A stretch of 64,000 nucleotides of DNA from Paraphoma chrysanthemicola. Its lineage: Eukaryota > Ascomycota > Dothideomycetes > Pleosporales > Phaeosphaeriaceae. The notes beneath the pieces were generated by a model that saw only the letters and a list, made by a program, of their open reading frames with translations, was not told the DNA's origin and did no database searches. The stretch covers positions 1,922,001-1,986,000 of the forward strand of contig JAGMWG010000001.1 in the NCBI GenBank assembly GCA_020744225.1. The letters are read 5' to 3'. Made by a program: the position numbers and the translations under genes. Below are positions 53,674 through 64,000 of the stretch, piece by piece. How positions within the stretch are numbered: position 1 is the stretch's first letter; each line of letters starts with the position of its first letter.

Positions 53674-55943
53674 TCATCGCTCGTTGTCTTCTGCATCTTC
53701 CACAGTGACCGTCCGCCTCGTTGCCCCTTGTGCTCCTGAGCTGCTAGTCGCGACTGCCGAGCTGGATCCCTCGGCCTCATTCCTCCCTTCCACGTTCCCG
53801 AAACTCCAGCTGGACTCGAGCGAGCTCGGTTCTCCGGGCCTCGGTGATGAGCTCGTTGTTGGACGAGCTGGCAGTGCTGGTGCAGGAGTCGAGGAGGAGT
53901 TTGCTTCTAGTGATTGTGATGGCTGTGAAGTCGTCGCGGCTTGACTCGAATCCTGACTGCGGCGCGACGTCAAAGCCATTGGTCGCAATGTCCAGCCTTC
54001 CGGTAGCGTCAAGCCAGCCGGTACACCTGCATCACCATGGCGTAATACCGGACCCCGAGCGAAGTAGGCTTGAGGATTGAAAGGTACTGCTGCTTGAGGA
54101 TTCAATGGTGCAATGTGTGGCAGTTCTTGACCAGTGGCTGCTGTAATTCCAGAAGACTGCTGCAATCGATTAAGCTCGCCGAGCAAGCTGTGGACAACTT
54201 CGAGCTGTTCATGCTGCGCGTTGAGCTGACGAAGTGACTCAATGATGTTTTGTTGAATCCGCAAGATATCCGACTGTACATCCGCCGGATGTAGGGCGAC
54301 AGCGCCGGGATGTAACCCTGCTGGTAAGCTCAGCGTTTGAGGCAATGTTGAAGGCTGTACAGGTGCCGGATTCTGATTCTGCTGGCCAAGATTTTGCGCC
54401 TGTTGCCGCAACTGGTCCATGGCATTTCTGATATTGTTCGGGTTGCCCTGTTGCTCCGGTGGGATGCGAAGATTGCCAAGCGCGATTCGGAACGGACCAA
54501 AATTGAAGACACGCATATTGGGCTGGACCTGGTTCTGTTGCCCGCCAGGCACAACAGGTTGAGCTGGCTGACCTTGTTGTCCCACCACGCCCTGTTGAGG
54601 ATTCCCACGAAGCAATGCCTGAATCATATTGTTCTGGCCTGGTTGATTCTGTTGATTTGGCTGAGCCTGGTTTGGTTGGTTGTTTCGTTGTGTAGTCTGT
54701 GTTCCTGGCTGCGAGAGGACGGGGCGGCGACAGGTCGGGCACACCTGTTGTCTCTCCAGCCAACTTCTCAGACAGCTGAAGTGTAAGATGTGGCCACAAG
54801 GTAGCTTCTTCGCACGTTGCCGCTCGTCTACACGCCGCCCAGCCTGCGCATCGCCAGGCGGCACCCAGACTCGCATTTCTTCACGACACACGATGCACGT
54901 GTTCTCCCGCTCCAGCTCCTCCGCAGTCGCGTCTGGGTAGCGCGTGTTCATGTCGCGAGTGGCGTTTCTGTACTGCACAAAGTCATTGACCCGCTTGATG
55001 AATGAGCGTATCGTCATAAAGAGGTCCCGCATGATGTGGATAGGGATTCCGTAGAAGGTCATGAGAATCATGAAGAAGCCGAGGTACACCACTGACTTGA
55101 TGAAGTCGGTCGCAAGGTCCAGGTAGAAAACCCAGCGGCCCTTCTCTTCCCAGCCAGGCACTTCTGGTTCATCGTCGTCGTCGTCGTCATCAGGTGGCAC
55201 TTCCGCTCCATCAGCTGCCGCACGTTGCGTTGCTTGCTCTCGCGTCTGCCTTCGCGTCTCTTCCCTAGCCTTCTCCTGTCGGTGTATTATAAACAGCTCA
55301 ACGAGGGACAGAGTGTATCGTAGGAGTGTTGAAATCGATGCAATCGCGAGGAGGACGTATTCGAAGCCGAACATGACCATGACACCAGGTCGCGCATCGG
55401 AGAGGATCGAGTCTATGCAATACTGCATCATGAAAACGTCGAACGCAACCGAAAGGAGCAAAGAGCTCATAAGACGGGTATGGAACAGCTTCGGGTTGGC
55501 GGGCGGTTGCTGCTCCAAGAACTCCACCCTACCTTCTCCGATCCACTGCCAAACTTTGCCAGCAAGCAGACAGAGGAACATTGTGAAGAACCAGATGCCA
55601 ATGTCATCTCTGAAGATGGTCATAGCCAGTAATGTCTCACTGACGGCAAACCATGCCTTGTCATATAATTGCTCGGTCTCGATTGGGCGCAACGATCCGT
55701 AGAACAGGCGCTGCAGTCCATAGCCAAAACCTGCGGCTACTATGAGCATCAGGTTGACTAGGAACATCAGAGAGCCGGTGCTCTGCGAGATGTACACCGC
55801 CGCTGAGTAGAAATTCGGTCGCTCGTAGTATGCGCGCATGAGCACTACATTGGCCATGACGGCCGAGCCCTGTATGTGTCAGGACCGTGAATTAAGCAAC
55901 GTATGTGAGGACCTACCGCGACGTAGAGCTGTAGCCGACTCAT
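53674..55943 (-). CDS. HRD1: ERAD E3 ubiquitin ligase Hrd1 (synoviolin)
   Basis: Integral ER-membrane ubiquitin ligase that marks misfolded proteins for degradation. Predicted exons: 55943-55917 (27 nt) and 55869-53674, giving 740 aa. The first exon MSRLQLYVA joins to GSAVMANVVLMRAYYERPNF in phase. Several transmembrane segments follow (FLVNLMLIVAAGFGYGL, GIWFFTMFLCLLAGKVW, LLSVAFDVFMMQYC, FYGIPIHIMRDL). The RING-H2 domain lies near residues 330-390: CIVCREEM, LPCGHILHFSCLRSW and CPTCRRPV. A Gln/Asn/Pro-rich cytosolic tail follows. The shared role with the PDI gene at 60977 (ER quality control) is noted, but they are not adjacent. The acidic run of seven Asp is encoded by a CGT/GTC repeat. 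Confidence 0.96.
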
Positions 55944-56830
55944 GGCGTATTAGTGAGTGTTTACAATCTCAGACGCAAGTAAGTATGTCCATCTGGGACG
56001 TGGGGAAGCTCAAAAGCTCTCAATGATAGGCCGACGCGCCGCAGTGAGATGGACACGTTTGCTTGCGTGAGGGCACGTGACTGTCTGCGGCCAACGGGGA
56101 TATGACGCACTCCCGAGGCCCGCCAAGCATGTTCTTGTTTACGCAGCATTATCTCTTGAGGCTGCACAGGTTGAGAGCAATAGCAAATTAAGCGGCTTCC
56201 TCTGGAATGCAAACTTGTTGCTCCTGCTTGCGATTTGGCCGGCTCAACTGTGAGGCTTAACTACCGCGGTCCAGGTCATTGTCGTCGTCAACCCTGCGCA
56301 AAAGCCTCATGTTCGGAAGAATACTCGGACGCCCTTGGCTCGAGTCCACCACAACGGGCTTCCTCCGGTAGTTGCTAGCTATCCTCATCACCATGGCCGT
56401 GAGTGTGGAGTCTCCAGAAAATTCTTTGTCCGCGCCAATGCACGCACGATCAACAGCGGAGAGGTTCTCCGTCTCTCAACACTCGTTTCGACGATCGGGG
56501 TAGCTCGAAGCGTCAGTACAACCACGCAAGAGGCTGAACACCAGCCTCGCTAGAGACGTCTAGGAACGATGATGTGCGCCAGCGCGTGCACCCGCTGTGG
56601 GGTTTTATGTGAGGAGATGCGGGGATCTATGACAGTGTCCTGCATCCTGGTCCTAGCCGTGATCGGCTACCAAGGCCCAGAGCCTGGGGTCTGAGCATGA
56701 TGGCATCGTTCCTTCACCGGGGAGATCCTGCTCGGTGCTTCTTCGAATTAGTATATAAGCGTGGTCTCTTTCCCAAGTGAGCTTCAGTACCCGGTTCCTG
56801 GTAACCAAGCCTACCGCCCTTGACACAACA
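55944..56830. other. Intergenic between hrd1 and the GH32 gene
   Basis: 887 bp shared by two divergent starts. The GH32 side has a TATA box and GC-rich hexamers (listed separately). No coding feature was recognised. Confidence 0.5.
56597..56758 (+). promoter_or_regulatory. Putative catabolite-repressed promoter of the GH32 gene
   Basis: TATATAA at 56752-56758 sits about 73 bp upstream of the ATG. Upstream are four hexamers that fit the fungal CreA core SYGGRG on the plus strand: GTGGGG (56597), GCGGGG (56619), CTGGGG (56684) and CCGGGG (56717). Glucose repression of a fructan or sucrose hydrolase would make sense, but this is inference; the core is short and can occur by chance. Confidence 0.4.
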
Positions 56831-58970
56831 ATGATGCGAACGGTATCTTTACTGAGCCTCGCGCTCGGGGCTCTCCCTTTCAGTTCGGCGCAGAATGCCA
56901 CGGAGCCTCCAGTATACGAACTTCCTGCAGTTCTGACTGCCGACTACATCCAGACCTTGCCCAACAACAGCTTGTTCCTCAGATGGCGTCCGACTTACCA
57001 CTTCATCTCGCCAGCAGGATGGATGAACGTATGTTTGGCATGTGACCTCCATCTTTTCAAACTGACAATACCCTAGGACCCCTGTGGAATGATGTACGAT
57101 CCCGCAGAGGATCGCTATCATTTACACTACCAATGGCATCCCAATCATGTCAATTGGGGAAACATTTCTTGGGGTCACGCTGTCTCTGATGACCTGGTAA
57201 CTTGGACGGATGTAGGTGGGTGGGAAGATGACCAGGCTCAAAGCGTTGGTACCGGACCAAACCCGGATTCACGAAACACTTCGTACTACGGATTGGGTAT
57301 CTTCAGCGGTTCGGGCCAGCCTTACAACCTGCAAGGTGAACAGGATGGCACTTTGATCAGCTTCTACACCTCCGTGCAGTACCTCCCAACCAACTGGGCC
57401 ATTCCTTACATCAACGGAACGGAAAAGCAAAGTGTAGTTATCTCCAATGATGGCGGCGAGACCTGGGAGCAGTATGAGGGCAACCCGATCATCTCGTCTC
57501 CTCCTGAGGGCTGGAACATTACTGGCTGGCGTGATCCGTTTGTTGAGGTACTTTCTCGTGCATCGAAACAAGGAATAATATGACTAACACTAATACAGCC
57601 ATGGCCAGAGATGGACGCGATCTTGGGTCAGACTGAGCCGCACTGGTACATGGTGCTCGGCTCTGGCATCAAAGGTGAGAATGGTGGCGGCCGTATTCCC
57701 TTTTACAGCGCGCCAGCAAACAACCTCACCGACTGGACCTTCCTTGGAGCCCTCTGGGAGCCTAAACGCAACGAGACATTGGGCTCACTGCTTGAGACTG
57801 GGACATACGGATTCAACTTTGAGGTGTAAGTCGAGTTAGCTCAGAAAACTCACGGCGACGCTAATCAGAACAGGTCAAACTTCTTCTCGTTGACTGATGA
57901 AGACGATGATGTCCACTACTACGCTCTCATGGGAACTGAGGGTGGCAACCTTACGTGGCATCCTCGTGCTCAATGGGGTCTATGGAACGAAGGCCAGGTC
58001 ACGAGACGCGAAAACGCATCTGCCGAGTTTACCCCAGTATCTGGTGGTGTCATCGATTCAGGTCTGTCTTACGCCGTGACAAGTTTCCTTGACACAAAGA
58101 ACAATGCTTCCCGTCGCGTGCAATGGGGCTGGGCCAATGAAGAGAACAACAACTTCGGAATCAACCAGGCTGGTTATGTAGGTGCCATCACTCTTCCTCG
58201 GGAGATGTATGTCATCAAAACTAGGGATCTGATCAATACCGATGGTGGCTTGACAACCAAGGGTAACACCCGCGTCGTCGAGCACGGCAACGGTACCTTC
58301 ACAGGTTATACCCTCGGCGCGCGCCCTCTTCCCGATGTAGTCGAGGCTCTTCGTGAGAACGCTGAACGCAAGGACGTTGACACTGTCGACACCTGGACTA
58401 CCAGCCTGTTGGCCGGTAACGGTAGCAGCCACATGGAGCTCAAGGTGACACTAAGCGACGCTACCGGCCCAGCTGGCGTTACCATCGCTTCCAGCCCTGA
58501 TGGTGAGGAGCAAACTGTCATCTGGTACAGCCCAGAGAACTACACCATCAACGTCGATCGTTCGAGGTCGTCCAACATTGTCGAATTCGCCAACTACACT
58601 ATGCTCGGCTACTTCTACCCGTACACGTTCTCCAACGGTACCCAGGAGTCCCTGCACATGGACATCTTTGTTGATGGATCTCTTGTAGAAGTTTACGTCA
58701 ACGTAAGTCAAGCTTCTTCTTGCTCAAACCATGACTAATACATTGCAGGACCGTTTCTGGCTCACAACACGCATCTACCCATCTCGTCTCGACAGCACTG
58801 GCTACGGCATCTGGGTGGACCAGAACGTCACAGTTGGTGTATCTGACCTGACCGTCTGGAACATGGAGAGCGCCGACGCATGGCCCGAAAGACCACGCAA
58901 TTCCAGCAGCGAGCTTGTCTTCGACACGCCCGAGGAGACTAACAACTATATCTGGTGGGGTGGAAACTAA
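56831..58970 (+). CDS. Secreted glycoside hydrolase family 32 (invertase / inulinase / fructosyltransferase type), 648 aa
   Basis: Predicted exons: 56831-57028, 57077-57547, 57599-57825, 57874-58702 and 58749-58970; phases agree. The N-terminus MMRTVSLLSLALGALPFSSA is a signal peptide. GH32 landmarks are visible: the nucleophile Asp in AGWMNDPCG (Asp67, at the exon 1/2 boundary), the RDPF triad member near Asp219 and a candidate acid/base Glu near residue 298 in TYGFNFEV. The C-terminal beta-sandwich runs from about residue 420 (NYTINVDRSRSSNIVEFANY, LHMDIFVDGSLVEVYVN). Many NxT/S sites suggest N-glycosylation. It acts on beta-fructosides outside the cell; sucrose, inulin or levan preference cannot be told. 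Two ATGs occur at the start; the first is taken. Confidence 0.94.
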
Positions 58971-59615
58971 GACGCTAAAGGGACCGCAAATTATGAGCAA
59001 CGACATCCTCCACCTCATGTAGTAATTGACACGAAACTGTACATAGATGCACACATTGTAAACAAAGATAGAAATACTATCAGGAGATAACACATAACTC
59101 CACCGCGTTGACACATCAATCCCTCCTCCACGGTCCTGGGACAATACCCGTCGTCCCGTAGTCTCGCGCCTCTCTCTTCCACCAGCGCGCATATCCGCCC
59201 ATAATTGACCAGTCAAACAAACTGCATACCCCCGCGGAGCAAACACATGACCCCGCCGGCTTCCCTAATCAGCAACCCCGCAGTCAACATCGAAGAACGT
59301 CTGGTCCGTCGCGGTGCGTGTGCCACCGGATAAATTGGCTGAAGAGTGCTAGGACGTCAGCATACGGTTTTCGAACTGGGTGAATTGTGTAGTGGCGTCA
59401 AAGAGCGGGAATAGTTTGTTTGGGGTATATATCTCATGCGCCGAGTCTTTTGGATGCAGGTTGTGTTGTACAAAGATCGAGCGTTGGACGAAAGTTACAC
59501 CGCCTTTATAACATACGCAATACTTGATACCAAAACATTCTACACCTACTCAACCACAGTGCTCGACTGAAAGATTATCAAGAGTTTGGATTTGAAGAAG
59601 TAAGACTTGGACATC
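58971..59615. other. Intergenic between GH32 and the phytanoyl-CoA dioxygenase-like gene
   Basis: 645 bp, tandem plus-strand genes. A TATATCTCATGCG stretch lies near 59427. No coding feature was recognised. Confidence 0.4.
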
Positions 59616-60781
59616 ATGGCGGCAGACTCAAGCTCAAACTCAGGAGAGCAGTATGAGCTCTCGCAACAGCAGATTGAGCACTTCCTCGAACACGGATGGA
59701 TTAAATTGAGTAATTGCTTCACGCGCGAGCAAGCGGATGGGTTACAAGAGACGTTGTGGACGAGATTGGGTATGGATCCAGAGGATATGTCGACATGGTA
59801 TGCCAATCTCTCATTCACATCTGCACATACACCCCCTCTCCGTCTCTTCTCTGCCTTCCTGTACAAATCACATTTGACGCATCCATCCCCTCCCGCCCCA
59901 CACAAAACATGACAAGCAACGTAAATTCAACTAACGTACATATCAGGCACACCGAACGCACTAACATGCCCCACCACACCTCCTTCCCCGTCTCAACATT
60001 CGCTCCCAAAGCCTGGTCCGCAATCCAATCCCTCCTCACTCCATCCACCCCGGACCCTTCAGCATCGACGTGGAAAGACGGCTTCATCGTAAACCTCGGC
60101 ACACCCGAGGGCCACAACACGCACATCTCCCCGCAGGAACTAACCGGCTGGCACGTGGACGGGGATTTCTTCGTCCACTATCTCGACTCGCCCGAGCAAG
60201 CACTCCTCGTCATCCCACTGTGGACAGACATCGTACCGGGCGGTGGCGGAACGGTGATATGTCCCGCCGCCATCCCGCACGTTGCAAAGCATCTAGCCGA
60301 GAACCCCGAGGGCGTGAGTCCACGGATGAGTCCGCGTGCGCAGAATCCTACGTTCAAGCAAGAACCTGGGCTAGCGTGGTTCAACGCGCTGGCGGCGGGG
60401 ATGCCGGATTCTGCCTTTGTGGAAGCAACGGGCGTGGTTGGGGATGTGTATTTGTTGCATCCGCTGATGCTGCATAGTGCGAGTAATAATGAGTTGAGGA
60501 AGGTGCGTGTGATTACGAATCCACCTGTTTCGGTAACGGAGCCGTTTTGCTTTGATAGGGAGGATGGGAAATATAGTGTGGTGGAGAGGAAGACGTTGCG
60601 GGCGTTGGGTAAGGAAAGTTTGCCAGGCTGGAAGATTGAGGCGGAGAGGCAGGGAGTTGTGCCGGAGCGGGTAAGGATACAGGAGGAGATGAAGAGGAAG
60701 GAGGAGGAGAGGTTGAGGAAGTTGAAAGAGGGTGGGAGTGGCGTGGAGGCGGCGAAGCAGGTTGAAGGGGTGGGTGCATAG
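59616..60781 (+). CDS. Phytanoyl-CoA dioxygenase (PhyH) family protein, 338 aa
   Basis: Predicted exons: 59616-59797 and 59947-60781, with a 149-nt intron; the join restores DMSTWHTER. It resembles Fe(II)/2-oxoglutarate-dependent PhyH oxygenases: the N-terminal EHFLEHGWIKLSNCFTREQ is the usual opening, and an Fe-ligand HxD pair is in GWHVDGDFF. The distal His is probably in YLLHPLMLHSAS, with a following Arg (RKVRVITNPP) for 2-oxoglutarate. The C-terminal 50 residues are a charged coiled helix. The substrate is unknown. It lies head to tail after GH32 and converges with the PDI gene 195 bp away. Confidence 0.88.
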
Positions 60782-60976
60782 GAGCTTAAAGTCACAAAGT
60801 CGCTGTCGATGAGCACAGTTTGGCGCAAGTAGATTGAAGTCATGTGTATGAATTGATGTCCCAAACTCCATTGTAGCTATGACGCTTTAGATCCCCGCTG
60901 AACGCCGAAAGAACATACTGCTACATGTCCAAGTCATCAACGACGTGATTCCCATAACCAAAGTGAAACGTTGCTT

Positions 60977-62666
60977 TTACAACTCGTCGTGGTCCTCCTC
61001 AGCGACCGCGCTCTTGGCAGCCTCGGTTGCCTCTGATGCGACCGATGATGCAGTCGAAGCGGCTGCCTCGGCGGCATCCTTGGCGGCGTCGGTGGCCTTC
61101 TCAGCTCCCGACTTGACAGACTCGGTAGCCTCGTCAGCGACGCTCGCGGCACCCTCGGCGGCCTCCTCAACCTTCTCCTTGGCCTCCTCGTAGACGGCGG
61201 CGACCTTGTGGGAGCCGTTGTCCTTGATGAATTGGACGAGGTCCTCGATAGTCCGCGAGCCGGAGTAGTCGACGGGTGAGTCCTTCTTGCCGGCGGGGAA
61301 GAGCTTGATAGTGGGGAAACCCTGGATCTCATCGGGTACATCGTTCTCGGTGGCGTCGACCTTGGCGACGGTCACAAGCTTGGAAAACTCCTCAGATGCG
61401 TAAAGCTGGCCGAGCTCCTCGTACTTGGGAGCAAGAGCCTTGCAGTGACCGCACCACGGTGCGTAGAACTCAAGGAGGACGTCCTTGTCGTTGTCGATGA
61501 CGAGGTCCTTGTAGTTCTTGGCGACGACAACCTTGACGGGGCCGTCGTTGGACTCAGGAATGGGCTCAGACTTGATGCTGGGGTCGACCTTGCCGTCAAG
61601 GAAGTCCTGCACGAATGTGCCAATCTCCTTCTCGGTGATCTTGTTGTCCTGGTCGTAGGGGAACTTCTCGTTCTTGTCGGTGCGCTGGATGGCGAATGCG
61701 GGCCATGTGCCGACCTTGAGGTTGAGGTTGCCAGCGTGCTGACCGAACGACTTGGCGTCGATGGTAGCGAAGTTGACCTTGCCCTTGTGCTTGAGGGCGA
61801 GGGGCTTCAGCTCCTTGGCGAACTCGTCGCGCTCCTCCTGGGTCTCGGCGAAGATGTAGGCGAGAGGGAGACCGGCGGCCATGTATCCGCTGTAGGTCTC
61901 GGGGCCGACCTCACCGATGAGGGGTGTGGATGCGACCTTGGCGAATTCCTTGATGGCGTTGGCGGAGAACTTCTCGGTGAAGACGTCCTTGCCGTCGTCA
62001 AAGGACTTGTACAGGACGAGGCCGGGCTGCGAGACACCCTCAGCCTTGGCGAGAGCGGCGTCGCTGGTGGCGCCAAAGAGGAAGTTGTCGCGGAGGCCGT
62101 TGGCGACCGAGGTGAAGGTCTCGTTGGAGGCCTTGTCGTCGGCGGCGAAGTATGCAACGAGGACGACCTTGTCGGCGGTCTTGAACTCCTCGAGGGTGTC
62201 CTTGGTGACCTCGGACACAGCGGGCAGGGCCTGCTTGGTCATGTATGAGATCAAGCTGTCGGCCTTGCGCTGTCCACCGTACGGCGAGATGTTCTCAGGG
62301 CCGCGGAAGACCTTGAGGGTGGGGTAGCCCTCGACACCATACTCTTGGCACAGCTCCTGCTCCTCGGTGCAGTCAATCTTGACGAGAGCGATGTCCTTCT
62401 CCTTCAGGGTCGTGGCGGCCTCCTCATACTCGGGTGCAAGGGCCTTGCAGTGGCCGCACCATGGTGCGAAGACTAGCAATTGTTAGCAGTGCAATTGAGG
62501 ATGGAACAGTTGAGCATGTTCAGCGAAGGTATGAGCACTTACACTCTGCAAGCACGAGGTCGTTCTCCTCGACGAAGGACTTGAATGTGTCCTTGTTGAG
62601 CTGCTTGACGTCGGAAGCAGCGACGACAGCCGCAAAGAAGGCGGCGCAGACAGTTGAGACCTTCAT
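60977..62666 (-). CDS. PDI1: Protein disulfide isomerase (Pdi1 type)
   Basis: ER-lumen oxidoreductase that forms and reshuffles disulfides in secreted proteins. Predicted exons: 62666-62543 and 62472-60977, with a 70-nt intron; together 539 aa. A signal peptide begins MKVSTVCAAFFAAVVAAS. Two thioredoxin domains carry active-site CGHC: first in FFAPWCGHCKALAPEYEEAA (near residue 47), second in FYAPWCGHCKALAPKYEELG (near residue 385). Two redox-inactive domains lie between. The tail is Ala/Glu-rich low complexity and ends in HDEL, an ER-retrieval signal. The promoter has a TATA-like element and an unfolded-protein-response core. Coding is strongly GC3-biased and creates a 267-codon antisense shadow. 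Confidence 0.97.
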
Positions 62667-64000
62667 ATTTGTGTTGGTTGAATGTGTGAAGGAATTGACT
62701 GAGGTTGAGTGGATGTCCTCTGCGTGTGGGAAGTGTATTATATGCAGAGGGCGGCGGGCTTTTTAATCGGAGGGCAGCGTGGCGTGGAGCGTTTGAAGGC
62801 CACTTGTTAACAATTACTAGCTCACGGCCGCCAAGCCCAGGGTCTCCCGCAGCAATGCACCCCGGTCAGCCTCACCTGCAACGTTGCCGCAACCGCTTTC
62901 ACCCATGGAACGCCGTGAGATCCCGCACGTGCGGTGGCCTTCACGCAAACTCTCGAATGGTCGAGTCCGTTCTCGAGTCTTGCACTACAGACGCCCTGCG
63001 AAGTCTCCAGCTCGAAAAAGGCCTGCTTATGATGTTGACCGAGCATGTGTCCATTCTCCACCTTTACTTACTCGACCACTTGGGCTAGCTTACCGCCCCT
63101 GCAGATCTGTTTCCGCATATTATTAATATACAGAGCACCCTCCATTCCTCAATATACGATGGACGCGAATATCAGGATCCCAAGGCCAGGTGTTCACTGT
63201 TGTCGGCGCTTATTGTTGTGGCTGGGGGTCTCCACGCCCTCTCAGCTCTGCTGATGAATCTCAGTCGCTTGCCGACGTAGTTCACTAATCTTTGCCGGCG
63301 CAGTATACCTCTCATGACATCAAACCACGCGCAGTCTTCAAAGTGGGAATGCAAGTCATGTTTCATGCTCTTCACAATGTGAGAACAACTAGTATTTGTG
63401 GTCGATATCACAACGTCGAAGTAGGGGCGTAAGCTTGTACAGTGTTTGGCTACCTATGCTGATATAGCCACTCGACAGATTGACGCCGAATTCAAAGTCC
63501 GGCTATTTCTGTATATTGTAGTCGCCACCTTGAGTATGCAAGAACACTTCAAAGTGTACATGAGCATGCAGGGCTCCAGTCAACTGGTACAATACCAGCT
63601 CCAACTGACAGGACATAGTTAGGTCAAGACCATAACATTACCGAAATCCTTGTTCCCGAACAACGAAAGCCATATCCAAGCCAAACGATCGTGTGCTTTC
63701 AGTAGGAGGAGTTGTGTTCCATGGTACCGATTTGAGGCTTAGGTGGAAGTTTCTTTGGCAGCGGTAAATATTCTGCGGAGTGGCTGCGTGAGTGGAATCT
63801 TAGAACCAAGCAATACTTCATCGTCAGCCACTAGAGAGTGGAAGCCTTCAAAGATATTTTGATGCCAAGTGAATGCGACGTCTCTTTGTAAGGTACGTGG
63901 AGCGACTACTTCCGTAGCTCAACAGAGCTTTATTAAGCATGCATTTGCCCCAGCTCGTCCTCATGGAGTGTCACGTATACCCTCAGACAATTACCACTCA
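62667..64000. other. Right-hand end of the window, no recognised gene
   Basis: About 1.3 kb including the PDI1 promoter. The frames of 60-127 codons near 62705-63411 have no recognisable domain. Nothing else could be supported up to the window edge. Confidence 0.5.
62737..62781 (-). promoter_or_regulatory. Putative UPR element and TATA-like box upstream of PDI1
   Basis: On the plus strand CAGCGTG (62775-62781) matches the core of the yeast unfolded-protein-response element about 110 bp upstream of the PDI1 start. A TATAAT-like sequence (62737-62742, minus strand) lies between it and the ATG. Hac1-type regulation of PDI is established in fungi; this site itself is inferred. Confidence 0.4.

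Noticed and set aside
61445..62248. 267-codon plus-strand ORF opposite PDI1
   Set aside because: Antisense reading of a highly biased coding sequence; Val/Gly/Leu-rich with no domain.
1..64000. Biosynthetic gene cluster, transposase or retroelement
   Set aside because: No polyketide synthase, NRPS, terpene synthase, reverse transcriptase or transposase motifs were seen; the SDR, PhyH and decarboxylase genes are scattered among housekeeping genes.

Overview
The window looks like a nuclear contig of a filamentous ascomycete (Pezizomycotina, probably Dothideomycetes; the class is inferred). The signs are short GT-AG introns of about 42-201 nt with CTAAC/CTGAC-like branch sites, compact genes, and fungal-specific families (PalB calpain, NoxB, a Pth11/rhodopsin-like membrane protein, a Kes1-type oxysterol-binding protein). 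Exon joins were worked out by hand from splice sites and reading-frame continuity, so splice coordinates are predictions.

Layout. 1-1601 (-): SAGA deubiquitinase Ubp8, cut by the window edge and carrying an apparent 1-nt frameshift. 2019-2117 (+): intron-containing tRNA-Ser(CGA), followed by about 5 kb with no convincing gene but with an inverted copy of the tRNA 3' half. 7238-7516: small unknown protein with a tandemly duplicated 3' end. 7734-13100 (-): large BLM/Sgs1-type RecQ helicase. 13689-15197 (+): PLP-dependent decarboxylase. 15331-15771 (-): small Nif3 PII-like domain protein. 17535 and 18153 (+): two unrecognised proteins. 20211-21985 (-): oxysterol-binding protein. 22703-26077 (-): PalB/Rim13 calpain. 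26733-27914 (+): peroxisomal-type mitochondrial carrier. 28239-29363 (+): metallo-beta-lactamase lactonase-like enzyme, tail to tail with a rhodopsin-like membrane protein (29408-30697, -). 33005-33553 (+): small secreted protein. 33810-35882 (-): glyoxalase-like domain fused to a long Ser-rich tail. 37265-38235 (-): Emg1/Nep1. 39523-39750 (+): small membrane protein. 40355-41193 (+): SDR. 42443-44319 (+): NADPH oxidase NoxB. 45494-47072 (-): secreted PQQ-type sugar dehydrogenase. 48482-49470 (-) and 49654-50980 (+): eIF3k and Tsr4/PDCD2 diverging from 183 bp. 51346-52883 (-): unrecognised Ser/Pro-rich protein. 53674-55943 (-): Hrd1 E3 ligase. 56831-58970 (+): secreted GH32. 59616-60781 (+): phytanoyl-CoA dioxygenase-like protein. 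60977-62666 (-): protein disulfide isomerase with an HDEL tail.

The genes are mostly housekeeping and are not organised as an operon or biosynthetic cluster. Three themes recur: protein quality control in the ER (Hrd1, PDI), ribosome production and translation (Emg1, Tsr4, eIF3k), and signalling or secretion traits of plant-associated fungi (PalB, NoxB, GH32, PQQ dehydrogenase, small secreted protein). I see no transposase, reverse transcriptase, CRISPR array or prophage. I did not find a clearly new biological system. The best leads are the tRNA-Ser fragment inverted repeat, a degenerate tRNA-like pol III box pair near 17.5 kb, the frame-breaking base in Ubp8, an in-frame 42-nt intron in RecQ, and the glyoxalase-Ser-rich fusion.
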